Counted from the stretch's first letter, positions 1 to 4,928 are shown. The stretch: 5,044 bases of DNA from Cyanobacteriota bacterium (GCA_027619675.1 JAQCHG010000195.1:1-5044), one strand, 5' to 3'. The notes: a model not told the origin generated them from the sequence alone. Numbers and translations are program-made.

Positions 1-103
1 TCTCCCATGCTCCCCAGCTCCCCCACCCAAGGAAACGGTTGGCAAACTTACGCCGCACTGGACTAGGGGCATGGCTGCGCTAGTGCGTCCCTACAGCGCT
101 GAT

Positions 104-144
104 CTTCTGCTTATACCCATCTCGAATGGGAGACCAACATCCTG
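104..144 (+). repeat. Left copy of an imperfect direct repeat flanking the operon
   Basis: This stretch aligns by hand with 4889-4928 at about 32 of 41 positions with one gap. Both copies open with CTTCTGC(T/C)TATACCC, 14 of 15 identical, and both end with AACATCCTG, 9 of 9 identical. The left copy has an internal perfect stem, CCCAT (116-120) pairing with ATGGG (126-130) around a 5-base loop. The right copy does not keep this stem. The two copies are in the same orientation and sit just outside the first and last genes. A dispersed intergenic repeat family is the simplest explanation. Confidence 0.6.
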
Positions 145-236
145 AATTTGCCCCCCCAGAAACCATCCTGGCATCCCCCATAGGTAAGTCTTCTCCCCAC
201 AAACCGGGAACAAAGCCAGAATATTGTTAATGTCAC

Positions 237-245
237 TGGTATAAT
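237..245 (+). promoter_or_regulatory. Extended -10 promoter of the mnh operon
   Basis: TGGTATAAT is a perfect extended -10 element (TG, one base, then consensus TATAAT at 240-245). A -35 hexamer at 17-base spacing (about 217-222) is poor, which fits an extended -10 promoter. TTGTTA at 224-229 is too close to act as the -35. Transcription would start near 251-253, giving an untranslated leader of about 55 bases before mnhC. Recognition by the housekeeping sigma factor is inferred, and no operator is evident. Confidence 0.65.
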
Positions 246-293
246 TCATAGAGCAAAGTCAATCTAGCGCCCACTGACTTAATTTGCCCCTCT

Positions 294-298
294 AGGAG
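294..298 (+). promoter_or_regulatory. Ribosome binding site of mnhC
   Basis: AGGAG lies 8 bases before the ATG at 307. It supports that start and makes mnhC the first gene translated from the operon. Confidence 0.7.
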
Positions 299-306
299 CT
301 TTTGCC

Positions 307-654
307 ATGGTGTCTGCCCCTCTGCTGGAAGCCTGCGTCTTTGCCACAGTGCTGCTGGGCTTTTTTGGCCTACTGCTGAAAAGCAACCTGATGATGAAAA
401 TCATCTCCATGGACGTGATGAGCACAGGGGTGGTTGCCACCTATGTGTTGGTGGCGGCCAGGGGCGGTCTACTCACCCCGATCGCCACCTCAGCGGATCG
501 CGCCTATGCCGACCCAGTACCCCAGGCGGTGATTTTGACGGCGATCGTCATTGGCTTTTCCATCCAGGCGTTGATGTTGGTGGGGGTGATGAAGTTGGCG
601 CGGGACAACCCCACCCTAGAAACCTCGGAAATTGAGAAAAACATCACTTCCTAG
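307..654 (+). CDS. mnhC: Cation:proton antiporter subunit MnhC/MrpC (NuoK-like)
   Basis: Small integral membrane subunit of the Mrp/Mnh antiporter, related to NuoK/NdhE of complex I and to MbhG of membrane-bound hydrogenases. The 115-residue length fits the family (about 110-120). Three membrane segments are visible, at about residues 6-24, 31-51 and 73-96. The signature is residues 68-85, ADPVPQAVILTAIVIGFS, which matches the very conserved MrpC motif at the start of the third segment. D36 in the second segment is a candidate for the buried acidic residue of NuoK-like subunits (inferred). The polar tail (TLETSEIEK) is probably cytoplasmic. The ATG at 307 follows a good ribosome binding site and an extended -10 promoter, so this is the promoter-proximal gene. 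It is separated from mnhD by a 224-base structured spacer rather than overlapping it. Confidence 0.95.
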   Translation: MVSAPLLEACVFATVLLGFFGLLLKSNLMMKIISMDVMSTGVVATYVLVAARGGLLTPIATSADRAYADPVPQAVILTAIVIGFSIQALMLVGVMKLARDNPTLETSEIEKNITS

Positions 655-699
655 GGCAGCGGGGCTGGGATACCGCTCAGCCGCCCCAGCGCTAGCCCT
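653..699 (+). promoter_or_regulatory. Imperfect hairpin at the end of mnhC
   Basis: AGGGCAGC (653-660) pairs with GCT-A-GCCCT (691-699, one bulged A). Inside it GGGG (661-664) pairs with CCCC (684-687) and CTG (665-667) with CAG (678-680), leaving small internal bulges. The structure begins within the mnhC stop codon. No T-run follows, so it is not a classic Rho-independent terminator. It could protect the mnhC mRNA end, partly attenuate transcription or mark a processing site. This is inferred from hand pairing only. Confidence 0.4.
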
Positions 700-734
700 C
701 AGGGTTTAGGGCAGTTGACAAATCTCGGTTGGGG

Positions 735-754
735 CAAGGGGCTTAAGCCCCTTG
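735..754. repeat. Perfect 20-bp palindrome in the mnhC-mnhD spacer
   Basis: CAAGGGGCTT is followed directly by its exact reverse complement, AAGCCCCTTG. In RNA the stem could extend outward by G-U and G-C pairs (731-734 with 755-758). The trailing bases are TTCTCC rather than a T-run, so termination is uncertain. I believe similar GGGGCTTAAGCCCC palindromes recur in cyanobacterial intergenic DNA, but this is from memory and not verified. It may be a dispersed repeat, an RNA-stabilising hairpin or a protein-binding site. Confidence 0.7.
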
Positions 755-878
755 TTCTCCAAGGTTGTCCCCCTCCTTGGCTGATGGATAAGTCTCCATA
801 GGGGCAAACTTTTCTGCCATTCTCCGCCGTTCTGTACCGATCTGGACCTTTAGGGAAACCTCCAAACCCTTGCTGCCC

Positions 879-2429
879 ATGACGATCGCCTGGATTGCCT
901 TACCCTTTTTTATCGGATTCAGCATCTACCTGTTTCCAAAATGGTCACGCCATCTGGCCCTGGCGGTGTCCTTGGTGTCGTTGGCCTACAGCATCTTCTG
1001 CCTGGTGGATCCCGTTGGCCAAACCCTGACGCTGCTGGACAGTTTTGGCGTCACCTTGATGGTGGATTCCCTCAGCGGCTTTTTTATCCTCACCAATGCC
1101 TTAGTCACCCTGGCGGTGATCATTTATTGCTGGCACCAGGGTAAATCGGCCTTTTTCTACACCCAGATGATCATCCTCCACGGCAGCGTCAACTCTGCCT
1201 TCATCTGTGCGGACTTCATTAGTCTGTATGTGGCCCTGGAGGTGATTAGCATCGCCGCCTTTTTGCTGATTGCCTACCCCCGCACCAACCGCTCCATTTG
1301 GGTGGGGCTGCGGTACCTGTTTGTCAGCAACACCGCCATGCTGTTTTACCTGCTGGGGGCGGTGTTGGTGTATCAGGCCAACCAGTCCTTTGCCTTTGTG
1401 GGGTTAGGCACGGCCCCACCGGAGGCGATCGCTCTAATTTTCCTCGGTTTGCTGACCAAGGGGGGCATTTTTGTCTCCGGGTTGTGGCTACCCCTAACCC
1501 ACTCCGAGTCAGAAACCCCGGTGTCGGCGCTGCTGTCGGGGGCAGTGATCAAGGCGGGAATTTTTCCCCTGGTGCGCTGTGCCCTGATGCTGCCGGAAAT
1601 TGACCCCATTGTGCGAATTTTTGGGGCGGCGACGGCGCTGTTGGGGGTGGGCTATGCCGTGTTTGAGAAGGACACCAAGCGGATGCTGGCCTTCCATACG
1701 GTGTCTCAGTTGGGATTTGTGCTGGCGGCCCCCGAGGTGGGGGGCTTCTATGCCCTCACCCATGGGCTGGTGAAGGCGGCGCTGTTCATCGGGGCGGGTA
1801 ACCTGCCCAGCCGCAACTTCAAGGAGTTGAAGCACACGGCGATCGCGACGCCGATTTGGGTGGCCTTGGCGATCGCCAGTTTTTCCATCTCCGGCTTCCC
1901 CCTGCTGTCGGGGTTTGGAGCCAAGGTGCTGACCATGAAAAACCTGCTGCCCTGGCAGGTGATCGCCATGAATGTGGCCGCTTTGGGCACAGCGGTCTCC
2001 TTCGCGAAGTTTATCTTTTTGCCCCATACCGCCTGGGCCGGGGCGTTGGGGGCAGGAACGGGCCAAGGCTCTGCCCCCACGTTGGGGATATCGGCAGATA
2101 AAGCGAACAACGGGCAGGCGGGGTATCCGGCCATGGCGGCGGCGGGAGTTGCCGGGAAGCCCGCGATCGCCCTGGTGAAGCCGGGGTTTTGGCCCGCCAT
2201 GGCGCTACTGCTGGGGGGCTTGGTGGCCGCCAATGGCGTTTACTACGACGCCTACAGTTGGGGCAATGTGGTCAAGCCCCTGGCCACCATTGCCCTGGGC
2301 TGGTTGGCCTACTGGGTGATTTTCCGGTCCACCCCGGTGAAGCTGCCCCGGCTGTTAGAACAGTTTGATCACCTGATTGGGGTGATGAGTTTGACCCTAT
2401 TGACGCTGTTTTGGATGGTGCTGGCATGA
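879..2429 (+). CDS. mnhD: Cation:proton antiporter subunit MnhD/MrpD (NuoM/N-like)
   Basis: The channel-forming antiporter subunit, of the proton-conducting membrane family shared with NuoL/M/N and NdhD/F. It has about 14-16 hydrophobic segments along 516 residues. Family landmarks, numbered from the ATG at 879: E121 in SLYVALEVISI (the TM5 glutamate), K194 in LLTKGGIF (TM7), the segment HSESETPVSALLSGAVIKAG with K225 (TM8), HGLVKAALF with H295 and K299, and K377 before FIFLPH as candidate for the TM12 lysine. These form the usual proton path. Residues about 383-431 are a Gly/Ala/Pro-rich insertion that looks unlike a membrane segment. The frame stays open back to 792. A TTG at 870 would add three residues, and the ATG at 879 is preferred although neither has a good ribosome binding site. 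The gene ends in an ATGA overlap with mnhE. It is the only antiporter-like subunit in the window. NDH-1 NdhD is unlikely given the neighbours. Confidence 0.93.
   Translation: MTIAWIALPFFIGFSIYLFPKWSRHLALAVSLVSLAYSIFCLVDPVGQTLTLLDSFGVTLMVDSLSGFFILTNALVTLAVIIYCWHQGKSAFFYTQMIILHGSVNSAFICADFISLYVALEVISIAAFLLIAYPRTNRSIWVGLRYLFVSNTAMLFYLLGAVLVYQANQSFAFVGLGTAPPEAIALIFLGLLTKGGIFVSGLWLPLTHSESETPVSALLSGAVIKAGIFPLVRCALMLPEIDPIVRIFGAATALLGVGYAVFEKDTKRMLAFHTVSQLGFVLAAPEVGGFYALTHGLVKAALFIGAGNLPSRNFKELKHTAIATPIWVALAIASFSISGFPLLSGFGAKVLTMKNLLPWQVIAMNVAALGTAVSFAKFIFLPHTAWAGALGAGTGQGSAPTLGISADKANNGQAGYPAMAAAGVAGKPAIALVKPGFWPAMALLLGGLVAANGVYYDAYSWGNVVKPLATIALGWLAYWVIFRSTPVKLPRLLEQFDHLIGVMSLTLLTLFWMVLA
2025..2171 (+). 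other. Low-complexity Gly/Ala/Pro-rich insertion in MnhD
   Basis: About 49 codons (MnhD residues 383-431) encode a hydrophilic to neutral Gly/Ala-rich linker between the segment ending KFIFLPH and the segment beginning KPGFWPAMALL. In complex I-type subunits these helices are normally joined by a short loop, so this appears to be an expansion. It is in frame and contains one HIP1 octamer (2163-2170). It probably forms a flexible surface loop. Confidence 0.55.
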
Positions 2430-2815
2430 TTGGATTTCTAGATATCAGTCTGCGGCTGACCATTTGGTTTCTGCTAACCTCGGATTTCAGCCTGCCAAAT
2501 ATTTTGATCGGTGTCGCGATCGCCTTTCTGATTCCCCGCTGCCGCACCGTCCCCGGCACCTTTAAGGATTGGCTCCGCACCCTCTGGGAAAGCCTAGTCG
2601 CCATTCCCCAAGCCTTCATCGAAGCGGTGGAAATCATCTTTCGTCCCCACAACGAAGAAGACACCACCCGCGAACGGGTCAAACCCAACCGCACCCCCGG
2701 CCTAATTTTTTTGGACGTGTTTCTAATCACCTTTACCCCCAAGACCATCGTGCTGAAATATCACGATGACGGCTGGTATGAGGTGCATCGGATTCGGCGA
2801 CGGCGGCGGGTGTGA
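2426..2815 (+). CDS. mnhE: Cation:proton antiporter subunit MnhE/MrpE
   Basis: Small accessory subunit of the Mrp complex (equivalent to MbhA of hydrogenase complexes). In bacterial Mrp systems, MrpE is needed for full complex assembly or activity. The 129 residues start with a hydrophobic region (about 9-37, WFLLTSDFSLPNILIGVAIA) typical of MrpE. An amphipathic stretch follows (WLRTLWESLVAIPQAFIEAVEIIF, 49-72), then a hydrophobic strand (93-103), and the characteristic C-terminal TPKTIVLKYHDDGWYEVHRI (104-123). The end is strongly basic (RIRRRRRV), suggesting a cytoplasmic C-terminus. It is shorter than the roughly 160 residues of Bacillus-type MrpE, mainly at the N-terminus. The ATG overlaps the mnhD stop as ATGA, implying coupled translation. 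An in-frame TTG at 2411 is less likely. It contains one HIP1 site (2516-2523). A 206-base gap follows. Confidence 0.9.
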   Translation: MIGFLDISLRLTIWFLLTSDFSLPNILIGVAIAFLIPRCRTVPGTFKDWLRTLWESLVAIPQAFIEAVEIIFRPHNEEDTTRERVKPNRTPGLIFLDVFLITFTPKTIVLKYHDDGWYEVHRIRRRRRV

Positions 2816-3021
2816 GGGTGTGTTGGCATAGCCTGCCCGGAGGGCTTGGGTCTATGGGTTTCAGGGTATGCGGCATTCAAGAACCCGGAGAGCATAGGGG
2901 GCATGGGTGGGGATTATGACTTCACCGATGGATGCAACCAACACACATTCAAGATTTGCCCCAGCTCAGTGTGAATTATTTTGAATTCTCAATTTTCAAT
3001 TTTCAATTCTCAATTCTCCCC
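2816..3021. other. Spacer between mnhE and mnhF
   Basis: This 206-base gap interrupts an otherwise tightly packed gene run. Its first part holds a short inverted repeat (GCCC GGA GGGC, about 2835-2845). Its end is an AT-rich stretch with a 7-bp tandem repeat (2983-3017) abutting the mnhF start. No terminator with a T-run, no clear promoter and no convincing gene were found. An in-frame extension of mnhF back to 2932 is open but reads through the repeat and looks artificial. Confidence 0.55.
2983..3017 (+). repeat. Heptanucleotide short tandem repeat, five units
   Basis: Five head-to-tail 7-base units fill exactly 35 bases: GAATTCT, CAATTTT, CAATTTT, CAATTCT, CAATTCT. Consensus is CAATTYT. 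Heptameric short tandemly repeated repetitive (STRR) sequences are well known from cyanobacterial genomes and sit mostly between genes. The array ends 4 bases before the mnhF ATG (CCCC lies between), so it occupies the place where a ribosome binding site would be. Copy number may vary between strains. Confidence 0.85.
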
Positions 3022-3273
3022 ATGAATGGCATTTTAATTGCACAAATTGGCGCGCTCCTCATCCCCATCTACGAAGCTTGGCAGGATGAGGATATCTGGC
3101 AAAAAATGCTGGCCTTTGCCAGCATCGCCACCAAAACCTCCATCATGATTTTGATGGTGTCGGTTTTGCGGGACGACTGGATGATTGGTGTCGTGGGGGT
3201 GTTGATCTTGAGTGTAGGCAATGCCTCCCTGATGCTGCTGGCCCATGTTTTGAAGCGGATGAATCAGCTATGA
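3022..3273 (+). CDS. mnhF: Cation:proton antiporter subunit MnhF/MrpF
   Basis: Small three-helix membrane subunit, equivalent to MbhB. The 83 residues have hydrophobic segments at about 3-18, 30-48 and 54-76. The loop DEDIWQKMLAF (22-32) corresponds to the conserved MrpF region after TM1 where an acidic residue and a WDR-like motif occur, here WQK. ATKTSIMILMVSVL (36-49) matches the second helix and VLRDD the following turn. I chose the ATG at 3022 because it gives the usual family length and a hydrophobic N-terminus. The frame is open back to an ATG at 2932, but those 30 residues are mostly translated tandem repeat (FEFSIFNFQFSIL) and have no family resemblance. No Shine-Dalgarno sequence precedes 3022. 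The stop overlaps mnhG as ATGA. Confidence 0.87.
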   Translation: MNGILIAQIGALLIPIYEAWQDEDIWQKMLAFASIATKTSIMILMVSVLRDDWMIGVVGVLILSVGNASLMLLAHVLKRMNQL

Positions 3274-3557
3274 GCGATTGGATGAATGCCGCCAGCTACA
3301 CCCTGATGGGGGTCGGCATTGTGTTTTGGTTTTGGGGCACCTGGCCACTGCTGGGGCACCGCTCGGTGTTGTTCAAGCTCCATAGCTTGTCGGTGTCAGA
3401 TACGTTGGGGTCCATGGCCATTGTGGGGGGGCTGCTGCTGCAAATTCCAGAAGAGTGGCCCCTATTGTTGCTGGCCCTGATTTCCCTCGCCATCTGGAAC
3501 ACGGTGCTGGGGTACGTGCTGGCCTACTGTTCTAGCGGGAGGGAAGATCATGGCTGA
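3270..3557 (+). CDS. mnhG: Cation:proton antiporter subunit MnhG/MrpG
   Basis: Small membrane subunit equivalent to MbhC/PhaG. The 95 residues include three hydrophobic segments, about 8-27, 46-58 and 63-86. The signature is HRSVLFKLHSLSVSDTLGS (30-48), matching the MrpG pattern R-x-x-x-x-x-LH followed by DTLG between the first and second helices. Length fits the family (about 90-120). The start overlaps the mnhF stop (ATGA), and the last eight bases overlap the next gene, so translation of this block is probably coupled. The short charged tail CSSGREDHG is partly dictated by the overlapping ribosome binding site and start of the next gene. Confidence 0.92.
   Translation: MSDWMNAASYTLMGVGIVFWFWGTWPLLGHRSVLFKLHSLSVSDTLGSMAIVGGLLLQIPEEWPLLLLALISLAIWNTVLGYVLAYCSSGREDHG
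3537..3544 (+). promoter_or_regulatory. Ribosome binding site of the MbhD-like gene
   Basis: GGGAGGGA inside the end of mnhG lies 5 bases before the ATG at 3550. It supports that start and the 8-base overlap with mnhG. Confidence 0.6.
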
Positions 3558-4188
3558 TCTATCGGAAAACATCTATATCGTGGCCATTGCGGTGCTGCTG
3601 CCCGTGACCGCCACCATGACGGTAACCCAGAGGAACCCGTACCATGCCCTGGTGATTCGGGGGATTTTGGGGGCGGTGGCGGCGTTGGTCTATGCCCTGT
3701 TTGGGGCAGCGGATGTGGCCTTGACAGAGGCCCTGGTGGGCACGATGTTGTCCATCACCCTGTACGCGATCGCGGTGCGATCGTCCATGTCCCTGCGGTT
3801 GGGGGTGTGGGTGCCCGATGGGGAAGCCATGGGCCATGACGCCCCTGGAGGCAGTCGGGAAGAGTCGGTGCCCGTTCCCCTCCGCACAGCCCTGCAAGCC
3901 CCGCTGCAAAAGTATCATCTGCGCCTAGAGCAGGTGCCCTACCCTAGCTTGGCCGCCCTCAACCACGCCCTGCAAAACCGAGAGGTCCACGCCATTTATG
4001 GCCCATTGCTAGGGCCAGAGACCCTGCCCCAACTGCACATTCGCCTCCAGCGGCTCTACGATCTGCTCCACGGCTCAGTGCCGCCGGAACTGGCGATCGC
4101 GGTCTATACGCCTGTGAACCCTGCACCGGAACCCCCGCCTGCGGTGCCTGCCATGCCCCCCGCTAATTCCCTGGAGGTAACCCCATGA
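3550..4188 (+). CDS. MrpA C-terminal/MbhD-like subunit (DUF4040) with soluble extension
   Basis: Residues 1-80 form three membrane segments (about 7-24, 31-52, 57-78) matching the MbhD/DUF4040 module. In canonical Mrp this module lies in the C-terminal part of MrpA. The signature is NPYHALVIRGILGAV and then GAADVALTEALVGTML, with D55 and E60 the likely conserved acidic residues of the ion path. Residues 81-185 are a soluble region not found in minimal MbhD proteins. It includes LRLEQVPYPSLAALNHALQN and REVHAIYGP, a predicted strand-helix-strand pattern. The last 25 residues are proline-rich (PAPEPPPAVP). The NuoL-like N-terminal half of MrpA is absent, so calling it full MrpA would mislead. 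It is flanked by mnhG (8-base overlap) and mnhB (ATGA overlap), and carries two HIP1 sites (3766-3773, 4093-4100). The membrane part is a confident call; the extension's function is unknown to me. Confidence 0.85.
   Translation: MADLSENIYIVAIAVLLPVTATMTVTQRNPYHALVIRGILGAVAALVYALFGAADVALTEALVGTMLSITLYAIAVRSSMSLRLGVWVPDGEAMGHDAPGGSREESVPVPLRTALQAPLQKYHLRLEQVPYPSLAALNHALQNREVHAIYGPLLGPETLPQLHIRLQRLYDLLHGSVPPELAIAVYTPVNPAPEPPPAVPAMPPANSLEVTP
4173..4178 (+). promoter_or_regulatory. Ribosome binding site of mnhB
   Basis: GGAGGT, a near-perfect Shine-Dalgarno, lies 6 bases before the ATG at 4185, within the end of the preceding gene. It is the best ribosome binding site in the window and fixes the start of mnhB. 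Confidence 0.75.
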
Positions 4189-4850
4189 AATGGATTTACA
4201 TTGCCGCTGGGGTGGCCCTGTTCTTAAAACTGATCCTGTTCCCCCACCCGGCCATGGACACGACGGCGGAACTGTCCATCGTGGAAACCGTGGTGCAGGA
4301 CAGCGGCGTCCCCAACGCCGTATCGGGCATCATCTTCCGCAACCGCCTCTACGACACCATTTTTGAGGTGGTGGTGTTCACCCTGGCGATCATGGGGGTG
4401 CGCTATCTGCTGGCGGATGAGCAACCCTCCTGCACGGTCTATCAATTTACCGACCATCCCTCTATCGTGCTGGCGCGGTTGGGGGCCACCATTGCCGCCC
4501 TCATCAGCATCGAACTGGCCATTCGCGGCCACCTCAGCCCTGGTGGCGGCTTTGCGGCGGGGGTAGCGGGAGGCACCGCGATCGGGCTGGTGGCCATCAC
4601 CTCCTCCGCCCAGTGGATGGAGGCGATCTACCAGCGCTGGCGGGCCGCCACCTTAGAAAAGGTTTCGGTGCTGATCTTTATCGTGCTGGCGGGGTTGAGC
4701 CTGGTGGGTCTACAACTGCCCCATGGGGAGTTGGGCAATCTGGTCAGCGGCGGCTGGATCCCGGTGCTCAATATACTGGTGGCGGTGAAGGTAGCCTTGG
4801 GCTCCTGGGCAGCGATTCTAATCTTTATCCGCTACCGGGGACTACTCTAG
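4185..4850 (+). CDS. mnhB: MnhB/MrpB subunit with N-terminal MbhE-like module
   Basis: A two-module membrane protein of 221 residues. Residues 1-80 resemble MbhE, the very C-terminal part of canonical MrpA: a first helix (2-20), then PNAVSGIIFRNRLYDTIFEV (43-62) leading into a helix to about 76, with D57 and E61 as conserved acidic positions. Residues 90-221 are the MnhB/MbhF domain with four helices (about 94-113, 122-140, 158-177, 192-216). Its hallmarks are RGHLSPGGGFAAGVAGG (114-130) and PHGELGNLVSGGWIPVLNIL (179-198). Together with the preceding gene it rebuilds the MrpA-tail plus MrpB region, with the domain boundary shifted: MbhE is attached to MrpB instead of MrpA. The start overlaps the upstream stop (ATGA) and has a strong ribosome binding site. 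It is the last gene of the operon. Confidence 0.9.
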   Translation: MKWIYIAAGVALFLKLILFPHPAMDTTAELSIVETVVQDSGVPNAVSGIIFRNRLYDTIFEVVVFTLAIMGVRYLLADEQPSCTVYQFTDHPSIVLARLGATIAALISIELAIRGHLSPGGGFAAGVAGGTAIGLVAITSSAQWMEAIYQRWRAATLEKVSVLIFIVLAGLSLVGLQLPHGELGNLVSGGWIPVLNILVAVKVALGSWAAILIFIRYRGLL

Positions 4851-4852
4851 GC

Positions 4853-4877
4853 AGGGGGCGCATCGTCGCCGATCCCT
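4853..4877 (+). terminator. Possible hairpin after mnhB
   Basis: AGGG (4853-4856) and GGCG (4857-4860) can pair with CGCC (4867-4870) and CCCT (4874-4877) around a 6-base loop, with GAT bulged. It starts three bases after the stop codon. No T-run follows, so factor-independent termination is doubtful. An alternative stem pairs the same CCCT (4874-4877) with AGGG (4885-4888). It may be a 3'-end stabilising structure. Confidence 0.35.
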
Positions 4878-4888
4878 CTCCCACAGGG

Positions 4889-4928
4889 CTTCTGCCTATA
4901 CCCGTGTCCCATTGAAGCTAACATCCTG
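4889..4928 (+). repeat. Right copy of the imperfect direct repeat flanking the operon
   Basis: Partner of 104-144, in the same orientation. It keeps CTTCTGCCTATACCC and the terminal AACATCCTG, but the middle has diverged and lost the CCCAT/ATGGG stem. It lies about 40 bases after mnhB, so the two copies bracket the whole operon at a distance of about 4.8 kb. Confidence 0.6.

Larger units (their letters stand above)
1..306. other. Leader region without genes, upstream of mnhC
   Basis: I see no convincing coding region here on either strand. It contains a repeat copy with a small hairpin (104-144), a weak GCGCT/AGCGC inverted repeat (77-81 with 95-99, 13-base loop), a strong extended -10 promoter (237-245) and the mnhC ribosome binding site (294-298). 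C-rich runs dominate the first 200 bases, and the region from about 215 to 250 is AT-rich, as expected for a promoter. Any upstream gene lies outside the window. Confidence 0.6.
1425..4100. repeat. Seven HIP1 octamers (GCGATCGC)
   Basis: Exact GCGATCGC occurs at 1425-1432, 1839-1846, 1869-1876, 2163-2170, 2516-2523, 3766-3773 and 4093-4100. All are inside genes: four in mnhD, one in mnhE and two in the MbhD-like gene. HIP1 is a hallmark of many cyanobacterial genomes, and this density far exceeds random expectation for an 8-base word in 5 kb. The span given covers the first to last site; the sequence between them is not repeat. Confidence 0.9.

Noticed and set aside
715..720. TTGACA as -35 box of an internal promoter before mnhD
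   Set aside because: The position of the -10 (about 738-743) falls in the GC-rich palindrome and has no TATAAT-like sequence.
870..878. TTG start for mnhD
   Set aside because: It adds only MLP before the ATG at 879 and neither site has a clear Shine-Dalgarno sequence; it cannot be excluded but ATG is preferred.
743..925. Minus-strand open frame across the mnhC-mnhD spacer
   Set aside because: It overlaps the palindrome and the mnhD start, has no ribosome binding site and resembles nothing I recognise.
1509..2233. Long open frames on the minus strand opposite mnhD
   Set aside because: Their compositions (Arg/Gly/Gln/His-rich or Ala/Pro-rich) and lack of family resemblance mark them as shadows of the GC-rich mnhD gene.
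2411..2425. TTG start for mnhE
   Set aside because: The ATG at 2426 forms a typical ATGA overlap with mnhD and starts a normal MrpE N-terminus.
879..2429. NdhD/NdhF of the NDH-1 complex
   Set aside because: The gene sits among mnhC, E, F, G and B, and the protein has the MrpD-like pattern; no NDH-1 genes are nearby.
2983..3017. CRISPR array
   Set aside because: The units are 7 bases, directly adjacent and without spacers; this is a short tandem repeat.
2932..3021. N-terminal extension of mnhF from an ATG at 2932
   Set aside because: The extra 30 residues are largely translated 7-bp repeat, lack MrpF similarity and have no ribosome binding site; the ATG at 3022 gives a normal MrpF.
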